Positions 61,429-64,000 of a DNA stretch of 64,000 nucleotides are shown here, piece after piece. Every line of letters starts with the position of its first letter. Within the stretch, counting starts at the first letter, position 1. The stretch comes from Taenia hydatigena. Lineage: Eukaryota > Platyhelminthes > Cestoda > Cyclophyllidea > Taeniidae. The stretch is taken from NCBI GenBank assembly GCA_036345935.2, contig JADWOT020000001.1, positions 36,776,825 to 36,840,824 of the forward strand. The letters run 5' to 3'. The notes under the pieces are model-generated. The model had not been told where the DNA came from. It saw nothing but the letters and a program-made list of their open reading frames with translations, and did not search any database. Made by a program: the position numbers and the translations under genes.

Positions 61429-64000
61429 GTGAATCCAAACTTCAACTTATTTTCCAAGACCTTTTTTAATGATAAACAAACCGCTTCAAATTATGTGAAA
61501 CAAACATGGATCACAATGGTTACCTTAAATCCACTTGGGAAACTTCATGGAATAAGTATTTTACGGTCGGAACTATTTTCCTAGTTTGAGTAAAGGCGGA
61601 AACCCAATTTTTGTGAACATGCCTATGCATTTTGCTTTCAATTAAAAACAGTTGGTCTTCTCTTTCCATTAGTTAGAGTTCTGCTTGTTTTGTGTACCTT
61701 TGCTGAAAATTAGCTGTGGCAGACAACTTTTTCCAACCTAGGTGTGATCATCAATAATTGTTATCCGTGACGTGGTTTTAAAATGCGCAACCAACGTTGC
61801 TTAGTGGACGTTATGAAAGCCCATTTTAGATGTTTTAAAACAACTTTGTTAATAACTAGACCACCTGACCAACATCAAAGTTACAACCCTTAAATCGGTT
61901 GTTAACGTGTAGTATGACTGTGCTATATCACGTAATGATTTATTCCACTAAGCCTTTTGTTGATCAATCATTGAAAAATTGAAGAATAACATTGGATACA
62001 CCTTACTGAGGAGGTAGCAGATTTCTAGTGATTCGAATTTTATGTCCACTTCTTTTAGAATTCTTGGAAAGTGATCAAATATCATGGAGATCCGTTGTGC
62101 ATTTTGGTCAAATTATTCAGGATTCACTTCATTTTTAGCATGATGATCATAAAATCATGCTTTTGCTTTTGATAAGCAAATCTGATATTAATAGGTGATT
62201 TATTCCTGACGATAATTGAATGACTGCATGTATTAGTGTTGTTTCTTCGCAAGACGATGCTTTTTTACGAATTTTGAAATCTGCCATCTGTATCGGTTCA
62301 AACAGAATATGCCGATTTCGTAACTGACTAAAGGTTGTAAAGTACTTTTATTTCAAAATGTACTTTGAATTCTCATTAACCCAAATTTGCTGTTCCTTGC
62401 ATAGAATTTCCAAAATTACGGGGATTCCCTCCTCCTTTTTACTGGTTAATAAGGACAGGCATGTATAATCAGGGTTTTTGATAGGTTACAATATCCAGAG
62501 GTGATTTTGCACATTTTAAACGACCATTTGCACACTTATCCAGTACTTGTGTGGAAAAGTTTTCAAAAACAGGTCAAACATAGTTAGAGTGAATATGCGT
62601 AGAACTGCTTGAGGTCCAACTTTTCGATTACGATGAGAGTGTGGCTTGATGCTTTGTGGCGAGAAATAATGCCTAAAAGCCCTCCTGAGAATGATGCAAA
62701 AGTGAGTGTTTTTTTTTCCATCGTTAGTGTTAGCTGAACAAGCTATAGATCTTATCTTTACTGTACATCGCAATGGTTGAAGCCGCTTGCCAGCTAGATG
62801 AATATCGTTTCATAAAAACGAAGGCTATGCAGGACTTATTTTAGATCTTGCTACAATGTCCATGAGGACTACATTGACAGTCAAAATGCGGATTAACACT
62901 AAACGATAAATCTAACAAATGCCAATTTGGGGACTTAGTTCCCCCAAAGCTGCTCTGGTGATAAGATTACAGGTCGTCGTTAATGTGGATTCTTAAAGTG
63001 GTTTTTATATGAACTCCTAAGTATGGGTTTAAATGTTGTTTAAAGCCCAAATTATGCTACACGAGAAAGTACTTTGTCGTGAATTGTAGAAAAAGGGCAA
63101 TGTTCAAGTAATTAAAATATACTTTTCCTGGGCATGAATTAACTTTTGTAACGAATAACCAGACATGTTATTGCGGGGTAGCATTCAAAACAGTCAACCA
63201 TTGGGTGACGCTTGCTGGCGACTAATCGTTGAAATTCAACGGACTATTGAGTTAAACTTTTCCATTTGGATTGAAGTCGACACAGAATGAATGATTCCAA
63301 CGTTTATTTGTTTGCTTGACTAATGGATAGAGAAAGGGAATTTCCCTCTCATGAATAACGGGCGTAAACCTGCGAAACTTTTGACACATTTGCTCTGCAT
63401 TGTGCTCTCCGAGATTTTTACTAACTTAATTGTTAGAAAAAGACGGACTGGAGGTGAAGTATAATGTGGGAACGTGGCTCCGTTAAGGGCGATTTTGGAT
63501 GATATCGTGTCAACGTTGTGGCCTTAAAGTGAAACAGTCACAGAGATCATAATTCCTGTTGTATCACATGAAGGGGGTGGGAAGAGGGGACTAATGAGCT
63601 TAGCAAATATCAAGTCGATTCTGGAATTTCGCAAAACATTCCCCTGTGTAAGATCATATTGTCAACTATTTCTACGCAGCTCTAGTTACTTTTGTCAGGG
63701 GATTGTGACAATAGCGCTACGTAGCATTTTCTTCCATTGTTCTTTGCATTGTTGCAGTGGAAGTACTTCTAATTCGTCAGTAGTTGCGCATATCTCATGT
63801 TTCTCGCTCTTTTTGATTTTCATAACGGGGCTTTGTTTTTCTTTCTTTTGGATGGTGTTTAATAGAAAGCCCATTTACGTTATTCACTTTTGTTTAAATC
63901 AGAGTTCTATTCCATAGCTCTCCGTCTTCACTATCATTTCACCATAGCATTAGCATCACAAGATCATTTTAACACAGAAGTCAGATGTTCAAATGTAATT
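61429..64000. other. A+T-rich DNA, possible last intron(s) of CFAP91
   Basis: I find no exon matching the CFAP91 C-terminus (the part after LIPEV) and no LTR copy. An open frame at 63594-63917 codes a cysteine- and phenylalanine-rich string without splice or family support. If CFAP91 continues, its end is beyond the window. Confidence 0.4.

Overview
This is a eukaryotic nuclear window, most probably from a flatworm and, I infer, a tapeworm. Genes are split into many short exons, and many introns fall near 70-75 bases with a few of 31-40 bases. I recall that bimodal pattern for cestodes. Non-coding DNA is A+T-rich. The spaces between genes hold many copies of a 150-185 base TG...CA repeat that behaves as the LTR of a miniature LTR retrotransposon (TRIM). 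No organism name can be proved from the sequence alone.

Layout, left to right: (1) the first exon of a secreted thioredoxin-fold protein of the protein disulfide isomerase type, minus strand, running off the left edge (1-119). (2) An LTR-rich divergent intergenic region (120-5108). (3) A MIER-family ELM2/SANT corepressor, plus strand (5109-11610), convergent with (4) a PDCL3/VIAF phosducin-like chaperone cofactor, minus strand (11881-12887). (5) A repeat-bearing gap. (6) An LRP3/10/12-like receptor with a CUB-like region, three LDL-A modules, one membrane helix and a PPxY tail, minus strand (14758 to about 18925). (7) A gap holding a decayed TRIM. (8) CDKAL1, the tRNA ms2t6A37 methylthiotransferase, minus strand (21473-30623), divergent from (10) mitochondrial-type arginyl-tRNA synthetase RARS2, plus strand (35228-39402). 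(9) Between them lies a 4.5 kb repeat nest with the best-preserved TRIM. (11) A long single-pass membrane protein of about 1,160 residues with one GCC2/GCC3-type cysteine motif that I cannot name, plus strand (39786-54610). (12) CFAP91, a ciliary axoneme protein, plus strand (56371-61428), whose N- and C-terminal ends were not found.

The genes form no operon. CDKAL1 and RARS2 both act on tRNA and are divergent neighbours, but functional coupling is only a possibility. The most interesting non-genic signal is the LTR/TRIM family. It shows an LTR-internal-LTR unit with a tRNA-iMet-like primer binding site, a polypurine tract and near-perfect 5-base target duplications. It also has solo LTRs inserted inside other solo LTRs, and a subfamily lacking one internal block. 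Gene models were joined by hand from reading frame, splice signals, phase and recalled family sequence. Phase agrees at nearly every junction; exceptions are stated.
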